Below are positions 9,174 through 16,033 of a stretch of 64,000 nucleotides of DNA, one piece after another. The notes beneath the pieces are model-generated. The model was not told the origin of the DNA, searched no databases, and saw only the letters and a program-made list of their open reading frames with translations. The DNA lies in contig NZ_FOLW01000002.1 of NCBI RefSeq assembly GCF_900112475.1, forward strand, positions 186,001 through 250,000, read 5' to 3'. Source of the DNA: Pragia fontium DSM 5563 = ATCC 49100. GTDB taxonomy: Bacteria > Pseudomonadota > Gammaproteobacteria > Enterobacterales > Enterobacteriaceae. Numbering within the stretch: the stretch's first letter is position 1; every line of letters starts with the position of its first letter. Made by a program: the position numbers and the translations under genes.

Positions 9174-9200
9174 AGCTCAACTTCGGTTGGGCTTTTTTAT
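9174..9200 (+). terminator. intrinsic terminator
   Basis: AGCTCAAC-TTCG-GTTGGGCT stem-loop with a stable TTCG loop and a T-run, placed after the unknown gene at 8412-9122. It is a near copy of the hairpin at 6445-6469. Confidence 0.8.
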
Positions 9201-9296
9201 GTCCGAAGTTCTAACTTCGAAAATGCATAATATAATAATTCTTATTACAACACTGATTATCTGATTAGACTTGATAATATCATTTTCTCTGAAATA

Positions 9297-9318
9297 ATAG
9301 AGGAGTGATCTCCTCTAT
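9297..9318 (-). terminator. hairpin downstream of the BON lipoprotein gene
   Basis: ATAGAGGAG/CTCCTCTAT with a 4-nt loop lies just after the stop codon of the minus-strand gene. The T-run beyond it is interrupted. Confidence 0.55.
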
Positions 9319-9325
9319 AGATAAT

Positions 9326-9640
9326 TTACTTAATTTGCATATCATCTCTAATCGCTTTAACGCCATTAATTTTAGAGGTAACATCGATCGCTTTGTAAAT
9401 AGAATCTCTGGAACTGACAAACCCACTTAGCTGTACATTCCCTTTGAATGTTTCAACATTAATTTCAGACGATTTTAATGAAGGTTCATTGAAAATAGCC
9501 GCCTTTACTTTAGTGGTAATCAGTGTGTCATCAAAGTATTCACCAGTGCCTTCATGTTTTGGTGTTGGTGCACAGCCGAGCATTGCAACCAGTACAAGAG
9601 CCATTAAAGATGCACCAATGTATCTATTGAATGTTTTCAT
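9326..9640 (-). CDS. BON-domain lipoprotein
   Basis: A 104-aa protein. The signal peptide ends in the lipobox MLGC (Cys23), so it is likely an envelope lipoprotein. Residues about 38-104 form one BON domain (LITTKVKAAIFNEP, INVETFKGNVQLSGFV, INGVKAIRDDMQI), a fold linked to phospholipid or envelope binding and osmotic stress in OsmY and DolP/YraP, which have two copies. Single-BON lipoproteins of this size are common and poorly characterised. The ribosome binding site AGGAG is well placed. Exact role unknown. Confidence 0.85.
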   Translation of the reverse strand: MKTFNRYIGASLMALVLVAMLGCAPTPKHEGTGEYFDDTLITTKVKAAIFNEPSLKSSEINVETFKGNVQLSGFVSSRDSIYKAIDVTSKINGVKAIRDDMQIK

Positions 9641-9704
9641 AATAATCTCCTGAGGTTTTTAAGTGGTTTGCTTTTATCAATGACTAGGGATTGTGAAAGG
9701 ATAA

Positions 9705-9741
9705 TTAAAAAAGCTCCCCCAATAATTTAACGGGGGAAAGC
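9705..9741 (-). terminator. intrinsic terminator on the minus strand
   Basis: On the minus strand the stem GCTTTCCCCC/GGGGGAGC is followed by a T-run. It lies about 165 bp downstream of the YmgB-like gene at 9904-10137 and is its most likely terminator. Confidence 0.65.
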
Positions 9742-9903
9742 AATAAATGGTAGGTCATACATTAATACAAGAAATAGGATTGCATTAATATTAATATACT
9801 CTGCTCATTTGAGATTTATGCAACCTTTTTATTTTATTAATTTTATTTTATGAATAGTTAAAATAAAATTACTGCCTGAATTAAGTATCTATTCCCTTTT
9901 AGA

Positions 9904-10137
9904 TCAAATATGTCCGTGTTTATTTTGATTGTCGGTTAGTACAGAAATAGCTGTTTGCAGAGCAATTCTGTCATCTAACTTCATTTTTTTAGCTTGAACG
10001 ACATATAAATACTCAATTAAGGTTCTGGCATTGATCGGACGGCCTTGCTTTTCAACGGCAATAATTGCTGCACCGAGTATCCGTTTAACTGCTGGTAATT
10101 GAGAAGGGTACCAGTTTAAAGTATCAGAGGATTTCAT
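9904..10137 (-). CDS. YmgB/AriR/YcgZ-like small regulator
   Basis: A 77-aa protein resembling the YcgZ/YmgA/AriR(YmgB) group, small helical connector proteins tied to biofilm, acid resistance and Rcs signalling in E. coli. The similarity is in the pattern LGAAIIAVEKQGRPINARTL followed by a short C-terminal helix, and in overall length. I chose ATG 10137 because an AGGAG ribosome binding site is correctly spaced; the ATG at 10152 overlaps that site. The assignment is by pattern only and could be wrong. Confidence 0.5.
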   Translation of the reverse strand: MKSSDTLNWYPSQLPAVKRILGAAIIAVEKQGRPINARTLIEYLYVVQAKKMKLDDRIALQTAISVLTDNQNKHGHI

Positions 10138-10222
10138 TTGATGCTCCTGCATAGGGCATTAAATATAGCATAATAGGATTGTTTATTCATTGTATAAAAA
10201 ATAATCGGCAGCGATATCGTGG

Positions 10223-10228
10223 TATAAT
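10223..10228 (+). promoter_or_regulatory. -10 element of the small zinc-ribbon gene
   Basis: A perfect TATAAT about 30 bp upstream of the ATG at 10259. No good -35 hexamer is visible at the expected distance. Confidence 0.4.
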
Positions 10229-10258
10229 AAGCCTCATTCACCAAATAGGTAGAATATC

Positions 10259-10423
10259 ATGTCTTATCTTAATGAATTATTGAAGAAGGTAAGGGAACGA
10301 GTTTCTATAGTGGAATGTCCTGTCTGTAAAGAGACATCAAAACAATTGATGAGCAAAGTGTCTCAGGGGCTTGTTTTATGTTGTCCTCACTGTCGTGCTT
10401 TATTTGTTATAGAGCATAAGTAA
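10259..10423 (+). CDS. 54-aa zinc-ribbon protein
   Basis: Translation from ATG 10259 gives a 54-residue protein with a basic helical start (MSYLNELLKKVRERV). Two Cys pairs follow, CPVC (Cys20/Cys23) and CPHC (Cys42/Cys45), spaced as in a zinc ribbon. A TATAAT box lies upstream and a weak hairpin with a T-run downstream. It resembles other very small zinc-ribbon proteins of enterobacteria that lack known functions. It could bind nucleic acid or a protein partner. Confidence 0.65.
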   Translation: MSYLNELLKKVRERVSIVECPVCKETSKQLMSKVSQGLVLCCPHCRALFVIEHK

Positions 10424-10445
10424 AGCTTTTATCCCAATGACGGAA

Positions 10446-10466
10446 ATCCGCTTCGGCTTTTTTATG
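10446..10466 (+). terminator. weak terminator after the zinc-ribbon gene
   Basis: A short CCG-CTT-CGG hairpin followed by a T-run; the tail TTTTTTATGTC resembles that after the 9174 terminator. Confidence 0.4.
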
Positions 10467-10524
10467 TCTGAAGGAAAGTGGTTATATCGCCTGCTTTTAT
10501 CTTACAGGACATGATATGTGGCAT

Positions 10525-10553
10525 TTAAAAATAGCCCATATTAAATGGGCTAT
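10525..10553 (-). terminator. terminator of uspF
   Basis: On the minus strand ATAGCCCAT/ATGGGCTAT with a 5-nt loop is followed by T-residues, directly after the uspF stop codon. Confidence 0.75.
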
Positions 10554-10561
10554 AGATATTA

Positions 10562-10999
10562 TTAACGGATTACCAGGACTGAGCATTTTGCATAGCGAAC
10601 TATTGCCGCAGCATTGGATCCTAAAAGATAAGTGGTTATGCTGGGGCGATGAGAAGCAACAATGATGATATCTGCCTGAATTGATTCTGCCAGTTTCAAT
10701 ATCCCATCTTTAGGCGCTCCGGTCGCCAGATGCTTTTCTATTCTGTCTTCTGGAATGTTAAAGTCTTTTATTGCTTCAGTCAGTTGCAATAATGCTTCGC
10801 TTTTTAATTTATCTTTATCAAACAGCTCTCCCGAGTAACCTAAACCCAGAGATGAATAATATGGAAAAATTGGGATAACCGTCAGGAAATGAACGCGAGC
10901 CGTACTATTAAGACTAACCTGAGCTTCAACATGTGAGATAACCAGTTGAGTTAGCTCTGGATTGGAAATGTCGATGGGTACCAGGATTGTATGATACAT
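10562..10999 (-). CDS. uspF: universal stress protein F
   Basis: A 145-aa UspA-fold protein that closely follows E. coli Usp[19 protein letters not shown] at the start, [20 protein letters not shown], and the nucleotide-binding end [20 protein letters not shown] (G-x2-G-x9-G(S/T) type), then CSVLVIR. UspF-class proteins bind ATP or nucleotides and are linked to stress survival and adhesion. The start at 10999 has a GGAGG ribosome binding site; a 19-residue upstream extension is not conserved. Monocistronic, with its own terminator. Confidence 0.9.
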   Translation of the reverse strand: MYHTILVPIDISNPELTQLVISHVEAQVSLNSTARVHFLTVIPIFPYYSSLGLGYSGELFDKDKLKSEALLQLTEAIKDFNIPEDRIEKHLATGAPKDGILKLAESIQADIIIVASHRPSITTYLLGSNAAAIVRYAKCSVLVIR

Positions 11000-11321
11000 A
11001 GCGCCTCCGATTTGTTTGGCCCTCAATGTAAGTGTAGCTACTATTTCCGACGACAAGAGTGTAATTGTAGTGATAAAAATTAGTGTTAATGGATAAAGAG
11101 AAGGTGGGGGTTATTTGGGTATCGAAGAATTCATTATCTTATCCATATTCGTTCCTCTTAATGTTCGGTTAAGCTGGTTTTGGTCGTTTACTTAGATGAC
11201 TGGCTCATTTTTTATTAGTCATTAAGCTCTTGTATGATATATGTTAGTTCAGAAGTCTGTGGTGTTATAAGGAACATTACATTGGCGTATTTCTGGAAAT
11301 ATTTAACAGGAGTTAATCATC

Positions 11322-11738
11322 ATGGCTAGCCAACCACGTGGAATCAGAAACAATAATCCAGGCAATATTGACTATAATCCGAGGAATCAATGGAAAGGTC
11401 AGTTATCGTATGACCCGGTTCTTGAAAAACGGTTTTGTCGGTTTGAATCACCGGAATATGGTCTTCGTGCGCTCATGTCATTACTGGGGACTTATCAGCG
11501 CAAGTATCGACTAAAAACAGTAGCAGGGCTAATTAATCGTTGGGCACCGACTAAAGAAAACAATACTAGTGCCTATGTTAATGCGGTTGCTAAACAATTG
11601 GATGTTCAACCGACAGAGCCTATCGACGTCAGCGATAAGAAAACGGTTATTGGACTGGCAAAGGCAATTGTACGTCATGAGAATGGCACACTACCTTACT
11701 CTGATGAAACGTTTGAAAAGGCATTTAGCTTATTGTGA
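11322..11738 (+). CDS. phage-type structural/muramidase-like protein
   Basis: A 138-aa protein with RGIRNNNPGNIDY at the N-terminus, YGLRALMSLLGTYQRKY, INRWAP and TSAYVNAVAKQLDV. This is the lysozyme-like domain annotated in databases as phage structural or virion protein (PRD1 P5-like naming) and found alone in many proteobacterial genomes. Such proteins probably bind or cut peptidoglycan. It has a good ribosome binding site (AGGAG) and its own terminator. No holin, endopeptidase or other phage gene is adjacent, so it is either an orphan phage gene or domesticated. There is no signal peptide. Confidence 0.75.
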   Translation: MASQPRGIRNNNPGNIDYNPRNQWKGQLSYDPVLEKRFCRFESPEYGLRALMSLLGTYQRKYRLKTVAGLINRWAPTKENNTSAYVNAVAKQLDVQPTEPIDVSDKKTVIGLAKAIVRHENGTLPYSDETFEKAFSLL

Positions 11739-11759
11739 ATGAGTGAATGTACTATCGAG

Positions 11760-11781
11760 AGCCGCAATAGCGGCTTTTTTT
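11760..11781 (+). terminator. intrinsic terminator
   Basis: AGCCGC-AATA-GCGGCT followed by seven T residues, directly after the muramidase-like gene. Confidence 0.9.
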
Positions 11782-12270
11782 GTGTCAGGATTTTATCGCA
11801 ATGTATTGAACTGGATTCAGGCATGTTACTTGCTATCTAATCGTTGCGGAATTAAATAAGAAGGGGAAGGTTAGGCAATCAATGACTAAAGGAGGTGTAA
11901 TAGGTTATGTCATGTCTTTATAGCAGTAGTTTGTGGTATGAAAAAACTGATTATATATGTAAAGATAAACATTAATATAATATTGGTTTGATTTTTTCTT
12001 AATGTTGTTTATCTAAAATCAATGAGTGATTTCTATAGCTAAGAGAAATTTATTGGTCATGTTAATCATGATGGTATTCATCATCTAGATGAATAACTCA
12101 GGACATCTGGCAACTAAAGTTTTATTGAGAAGGCTTATTAAGTTTGCTTTTAATTAATTCATATCCGTGTAAATTGAATGGTTTAATTTTACCTTTACTT
12201 ATTTAAAATTAATAATATGAATTTATATGTAAATAGGATTTTATTTTTCAAAGTTATTAGGGGTTATGTG

Positions 12271-12300
12271 TTGATTAAGATTTAATTATACGATTAAAAT
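12271..12300 (+). promoter_or_regulatory. putative promoter of the first double-glycine peptide gene
   Basis: TTGATT at 12271-12276 and TAAAAT at 12295-12300 are separated by 18 bp; transcription would start near 12307. Confidence 0.45.
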
Positions 12301-12305
12301 TATTG

Positions 12306-12317
12306 TGCCTTAAGGCA
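12306..12317 (+). promoter_or_regulatory. 12-bp perfect palindrome at the predicted transcription start
   Basis: TGCCTTAAGGCA sits at the predicted +1 of the peptide gene and could be an operator for a dimeric repressor. No binding protein is known. Confidence 0.35.
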
Positions 12318-12356
12318 TAGTAATTTAAAATTTAAACATTAAAAGGATGTATCGTT

Positions 12357-12545
12357 ATGCGTAAATTAGAATCTCACGAAATTGAAGCTGTAAATGGTGG
12401 TTGCTCTTTTATTACGGATTTATTCAAGAAAGACAAAACCGAAGATGGTAAGAGTAGTGGTGGTATTTTAGATAAGTTATTTGGTGGCGATTTTCTAAAA
12501 AATATCGGTAACATATTTACTGGCTTATTTGGTAAAAATAAATAA
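12357..12545 (+). CDS. putative class II microcin/bacteriocin precursor (double-glycine leader)
   Basis: A 62-aa peptide. The first 15 residues, MRKLESHEIEAVNGG, match the double-glycine leader pattern of class II bacteriocins and are close to the microcin V (colicin V) leader MRTLTLNELDSVSGG, as I recall it. Cleavage after GG by a C39 peptidase exporter would release a 47-aa mature peptide. That peptide starts with Cys, has a charged middle (KKDKTEDGK) and a Gly-rich amphipathic C-terminal half (GGILDKLFGG, IGNIFTGLFGKNK). The ribosome binding site AAGGA is well placed and a terminator follows. No immunity or export gene is adjacent. It faces a second such gene on the other strand. Confidence 0.65.
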   Translation: MRKLESHEIEAVNGGCSFITDLFKKDKTEDGKSSGGILDKLFGGDFLKNIGNIFTGLFGKNK

Positions 12546-12560
12546 GTTTTGCTTTGGAAA

Positions 12561-12589
12561 AGGAAAGGGATCAAATCCCTTTTCTTTTT
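12561..12589 (+). terminator. terminator of the first peptide gene
   Basis: AAAGGGAT-CAA-ATCCCTTT stem followed by a T-rich tract, 18 bp after the stop codon. Confidence 0.75.
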
Positions 12590-12758
12590 ACTCAACATCA
12601 TCATGGTTCACTTTTTACAATTTAGTAAAAGTGTTGACGCCTTGCTAATCATCAAGGAATCGTTACTATCCGATGTCAGTCAATAGACATAATCCGCCAG
12701 GCTATCTTATACTCAATCAGACTAAAGCTATTCATCGAGTTGCATGACTAACATATCA

Positions 12759-12796
12759 AAAAACAGAAAACAGGCTATAAATATATAGCCTGTTTC
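12759..12796 (-). terminator. terminator of the second peptide gene
   Basis: On the minus strand a perfect AACAGGCTATA/TATAGCCTGTT stem is followed by a T-rich tract, just downstream of the minus-strand peptide gene. Confidence 0.8.
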
Positions 12797-12811
12797 ATTA
12801 TTCAATAACGG

Positions 12812-13030
12812 TTATTTTGCCGTATCTTTGAATGCGCCAAATGGGTCTTTCAGCAGGTTGATAAGGCTGCTACCCACTAGTGGTATTTTTCCCAGAGTGA
12901 ATTCGATGATTTTATTTTCGAAATCATTAACTTTTTTGCCAACGGTTTTGAATCCAAAAGCACCTAGAGCTGAGCCAAACAGACCTGCGCCACTAACTTG
13001 TTGAATTTCTGTTTCTGATAATACTTTCAT
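12812..13030 (-). CDS. second putative microcin/bacteriocin-like precursor (GA-type leader)
   Basis: A 72-aa peptide whose first 15 residues, MKVLSETEIQQVSGA, again fit a double-glycine-type leader, with GA in place of GG, an accepted variant. The 57-aa remainder is hydrophobic and Gly/Ala-rich (GLFGSALGAFGFKTVG, LGKIPLVGSSLINLLKDP), as expected for a membrane-active peptide. The ribosome binding site AGGGA precedes the ATG at a suitable distance. It points towards the peptide gene at 12357 and has its own strong terminator. The two leaders have equal length and could share an exporter encoded elsewhere. Function is inferred only from leader and composition. Confidence 0.6.
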   Translation of the reverse strand: MKVLSETEIQQVSGAGLFGSALGAFGFKTVGKKVNDFENKIIEFTLGKIPLVGSSLINLLKDPFGAFKDTAK

Positions 13031-13833
13031 GTGAATTTTCCCTAATAATATTGAAATAGTTAAATATACGGGTAAGTTTAATTAAATTAACATTTACCTT
13101 TCGTAATATTTGATTATTGTCGCAGATTTAATTTCTGCTGGGCTATATTTGCATGGGTATTTATTCCTAGTCAATGGTGTATTTAGTTTAATTAGATCAT
13201 TTATTTATTTATTTATCCACTTAATGGATCTTTACTTATTTGTTTATAAGTTAATATTTATTTTAATTAATGTTTTTGATTATTTTTAGGTAAGATTGTA
13301 TCGATTTGTGACTACTGTTATTATTGTTTTTCTCTATAGTTTCTTTGTTTCACTAAAAATATTCTTCAAATCGTGGGGGATAATTAAGTTATTCGTCATA
13401 AAACTTATCTTAATCTCTAGGTTATTTCCGATTTGCTAACGTAATGATTAACGCCGTAAGGCAGATAGTCATCATAATTTAACTTGGTGGTTGATATTTG
13501 TTAAAAAATGACATGTTGGATGACGCTTTAAATAGTCGACTCAGGGAGAATAGAGGCATCACCCATATTTTTTGCAACGTTAGCGATGTTTGACACATTT
13601 TCTTCATGTATAGGATGAGTACGATAGCATCGAGATGCTAATCATTTCTGGTGACTAAGAAGCAGAGGACGAAGGGAACGGATAGATGTTGGTGGCGGCC
13701 ATGGACATTCGCATTAAAGTGTAGTCGTATCGAATACAGGTTATCCATTGAAAATCCATAAAATTAGGGCAGACAAAAATAAACATGAAATAATGTTTGC
13801 TTAATTTTTCTGGTTATGACTTAATGGCGTCCT
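13031..13833. other. long intergenic region between the peptide gene and the cold-shock gene
   Basis: About 800 bp with no supported ORF or structured RNA. The left 250 bp is very AT-rich and should hold the promoter of the minus-strand peptide gene. I see no immunity or transporter gene here. Confidence 0.4.
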
Positions 13834-14003
13834 GGTTTGTGGGTACAGACCTATTTATGTAAAGCAATTTAAAGCAGTTCGCCATTTAGCGTTATCTTCA
13901 GATATCACTTCTTCAAGAATTCCTTCTAATTAGTTCCCATAAGTAAAACTGCCAAACAGACCTCAAAACAATTTTTGGTATCTAATAATTAGAGGAATAT
14001 TCA
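13834..14003 (+). promoter_or_regulatory. cspA-type cold-shock leader with cold box
   Basis: About 170 nt of untranslated leader precede the Csp start. GGTTTGTGGGTACAGACC at 13834-13851 and the following CTATTTA closely resemble the E. coli cspA cold box at the 5' end of its long leader (GUUUGACGUACAGACC). Such leaders refold with temperature to allow translation in the cold. A promoter would lie just upstream; TTGCTT at 13797-13802 could be the -35. Confidence 0.7.
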
Positions 14004-14216
14004 ATGTCAGGTTCAATGACTGGTTTAGTAAAATGGTTTAACAGCGATAAAGGTTTTGGCTTTATCTCCCCTAAAGATGGCAGCAAAGATGTGTTCGTTC
14101 ACTACTCTGCTATTCAGGGCACCAATTTCAAAACTTTAGAAGAAGGTCAAGAAGTTTCATTTTCAATCGAAAATGGCGCGAAAGGCCCAGCAGCAGTAAA
14201 CGTTGTTGCTATCTAA
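14004..14216 (+). CDS. CspA-family cold-shock protein
   Basis: A 70-aa single cold-shock domain, the standard length. It contains RNP1 (KGFGFI) and RNP2 (VFVHY), and its sequence is closest in layout to E. coli CspA/CspB/CspG ([31 protein letters not shown]). It is an RNA chaperone that melts secondary structure in mRNA. The cold-box leader suggests that this copy is cold-inducible rather than a constitutive CspC/CspE type. AGAGGAATATTCA before the ATG provides the ribosome binding site. Which paralogue it is cannot be decided here. Confidence 0.95.
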   Translation: MSGSMTGLVKWFNSDKGFGFISPKDGSKDVFVHYSAIQGTNFKTLEEGQEVSFSIENGAKGPAAVNVVAI

Positions 14217-14288
14217 TTTTATTGAGTTAATTGTCTTCTGTTGATTAACTGTTTAGTTAGAACAGATGCATAATTAAGTTGATATAAA

Positions 14289-14317
14289 GAGCCTGAGTTT
14301 AAATACTCGGGCTTTTT
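14289..14317 (+). terminator. terminator of the cold-shock gene
   Basis: AGCCTGAGT/ACTCGGGCT stem with a T-run. Confidence 0.85.
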
Positions 14318-14386
14318 TATATGCATTATTTGTACGGCAACAGCACAAAAAATTCAAAATCCCCCCTAAACTCCCTCGTTTAGCAC

Positions 14387-14584
14387 CTGAATGGCTTTAG
14401 TTGGTTTGGTTATGGTCTCACCGCATGTGCCAGTGATTATGTGACGACAACAAGCGGCCAGATAATCGTTGCTAAAGGTAAGCTTGAACTTGATAAAGCA
14501 ACAGGTATGACAAGGTATGTAGATCAGGATGGTAATGAGTATGAGATTCATCCCGAGCAAATTTCTGAAATGCTAGAGAAGTAA
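14387..14584 (+). pseudogene. YgdI/YgdR-family lipoprotein, 5' end lost
   Basis: The frame ending at TAA 14582-14584 encodes a lipobox-like LTAC-AS followed by the whole YgdI/YgdR (DUF903) SH3-like domain: DYVTTTSGQIIVAKGKLELD, ATGMTRYVDQDGNEYEI, HPEQISEMLEK. Upstream of the Cys only about 13 residues remain open, with no ATG and no basic residues, and a TAG closes the frame at 14381. No ribosome binding site fits. I infer loss or mutation of the signal-peptide start. A good terminator still follows. Confidence 0.65.
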
Positions 14585-14620
14585 GCTTTAATATTATTAG
14601 CTAAATTTGTTTTTCAAGAT

Positions 14621-14647
14621 TGCCTCAGTCAATACTGGGGCGTTTTT
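14621..14647 (+). terminator. terminator after the broken lipoprotein gene
   Basis: GCCTCAGT-CAAT-ACTGGGGC followed by a short T-run. Confidence 0.8.
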
Positions 14648-14971
14648 ATGCCTGCTGATTCCTTAACTTATCTTTATTTATCTCAATAACGTTGCAGTGA
14701 GCTTACTTTTTTCCTGATTATTCTTCATGATGACTGCAATTATCCGTTGGTAATACCTATATTAGCCAAATATTTCGACTAACAGATTGCGACATTATAT
14801 ATAACTGTAATCGAATATTCAGTTAAAGTGTGGGATACACGAAATCGAGGTTCTCTATTTATACACGGGTAACTATGGGGTTTTCCATGTGAACTATGGT
14901 TATAGAAGCTCGGGAGAATCAAGCTGGTTGTTTGCCCATTTTTTCGATTCCGATAAATTAGGAGTATATTG

Positions 14972-15232
14972 ATGAGTAATCAGTTAAAGGTGATATGTGT
15001 TTTTCTAGGGGCGCTGGGTCTTGGATTACTTCAAGGCTGCGCAGTAGAAAAAAATACCCGAGATGTCTCTACTATTGGTGGCAAAGGAAATCCGGCCGAT
15101 GTCTATTGCTCTAGCGTTGGTGGCAAGGTGCAGGCCAAACAAAATGTTAAAGGCGCTTATTCAGTATGTTCATTTTCGGATGGCTTACAGGTTGATACTT
15201 GGGAGCTATATCGGGCTAATCACCAGAGTTAA
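14972..15232 (+). CDS. DUF333-family lipoprotein
   Basis: An 86-aa protein. The signal peptide ends in the lipobox LLQGC, then the DUF333 core NPADVYCSSVGGKVQAKQ with YSVCSFSDGLQVDTWELYR. This is the small-lipoprotein family represented by E. coli YoaF and often labelled hemolysin-like. The function is unproven; the two conserved Cys probably form a disulfide in the periplasm. The start at 14972 is preceded by TAGGAG; a TTG one codon earlier is less likely. alkB follows 35 bp later on the same strand and may be co-transcribed. Confidence 0.85.
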   Translation: MSNQLKVICVFLGALGLGLLQGCAVEKNTRDVSTIGGKGNPADVYCSSVGGKVQAKQNVKGAYSVCSFSDGLQVDTWELYRANHQS

Positions 15233-15267
15233 TCACGCAATCAGACACATTTAAAACAGTCCTATCT

Positions 15268-15924
15268 ATGATGAACTTTGAGTTATTCGACGAATCAGAA
15301 CCGCCAGATACTTTTTGTCAAATTCTCGCCTCAGGTGCGGTAATTCTGCGCCATTTTGCTTTACATCAGGCAGAACAGATTTTGTCTGAAGTTTCAACGG
15401 TCTCAGAACAGATGCCGTTTCGTCATATGATAACGCCGGGTGGTTATGAAATGTCAGTGGCAATGACTAACTGTGGGCGTTTCGGTTGGGTCACCGATCG
15501 CTCTGGTTATCGCTATAGTGAATTAGATCCCTTAAGTGGCAAAGCATGGATTTCCATGCCACCAATCTGCTATCAACTGGCGGTAGAGGCGGCATCTCAG
15601 GCTGGGTTTAATGATTTCCAACCGGATGCCTGTTTGATAAATCGTTATGATATTGGGGCAAAAATGTCATTACATCAGGATAAGGACGAGCCTGATTTAA
15701 ACCATCCCATCGTTTCAATGTCATTTGGACTACCGGCAAAGTTTCAGTTTGGTGGGCTATCTCGCAGTGATAAGACTCAGAACGTAATGTTGACCCATGG
15801 CGATGTTGTGGTCTGGGGCGGGGAGTCACGTTTAGCCTATCATGGCATTTTACCAATACGGAAAGGCTATCATCCGGCAACGGGTGAGCATCGTATTAAT
15901 TTAACTTTTCGTCAGATTAAATAA
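15268..15924 (+). CDS. alkB: DNA/RNA alkylation-repair dioxygenase AlkB
   Basis: AlkB oxidatively removes methyl groups from 1-methyladenine and 3-methylcytosine using Fe(II) and 2-oxoglutarate. The protein is 218 aa (E. coli 216). The iron ligands His136, Asp138 (LHQDKDE) and His192 (YHGI) and the 2-oxoglutarate Arg209 (HRINLTFR) are all present, with the usual 5-residue offset from E. coli numbering. The nucleotide-recognition lid region (TPGGYEMSVAMTNCG) is intact. In E. coli alkB is in an operon with ada; here it is not, and no Ada box was sought. The start is ATG 15268 or 15271. Confidence 0.96.
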   Translation: MMNFELFDESEPPDTFCQILASGAVILRHFALHQAEQILSEVSTVSEQMPFRHMITPGGYEMSVAMTNCGRFGWVTDRSGYRYSELDPLSGKAWISMPPICYQLAVEAASQAGFNDFQPDACLINRYDIGAKMSLHQDKDEPDLNHPIVSMSFGLPAKFQFGGLSRSDKTQNVMLTHGDVVVWGGESRLAYHGILPIRKGYHPATGEHRINLTFRQIK

Positions 15925-15956
15925 ATATTGGTCTAGGATGAATGTCGATATTCCAA

Positions 15957-15994
15957 CCGAAAACACCATGGATGAATTTCACCGGTGTTTTCGG
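15957..15994. terminator. perfect 11-bp inverted repeat between alkB and the cytochrome gene
   Basis: CCGAAAACACC pairs with GGTGTTTTCGG around a 16-nt loop between two convergent genes. It is probably a transcription-end hairpin, although there is no adjacent T-run. Confidence 0.5.
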
Positions 15995-16033
15995 TCGAAA
16001 GACTACGCGTTTCCGGTAATGAAGAACGCAGGA

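Larger units (their letters stand above)
11782..12356. other. AT-rich intergenic region before the first leader-peptide gene
   Basis: No ORF is supported. The right end carries a plausible promoter (12271-12300) and a 12-bp palindrome (12306-12317) in front of the small-peptide gene. Confidence 0.4.

Noticed and set aside
12603-12686. 27-codon ORF between the two leader-peptide genes, considered as a third small peptide or immunity gene
   Set aside because: No Shine-Dalgarno sequence, no leader motif, and it overlaps hairpin-forming sequence.
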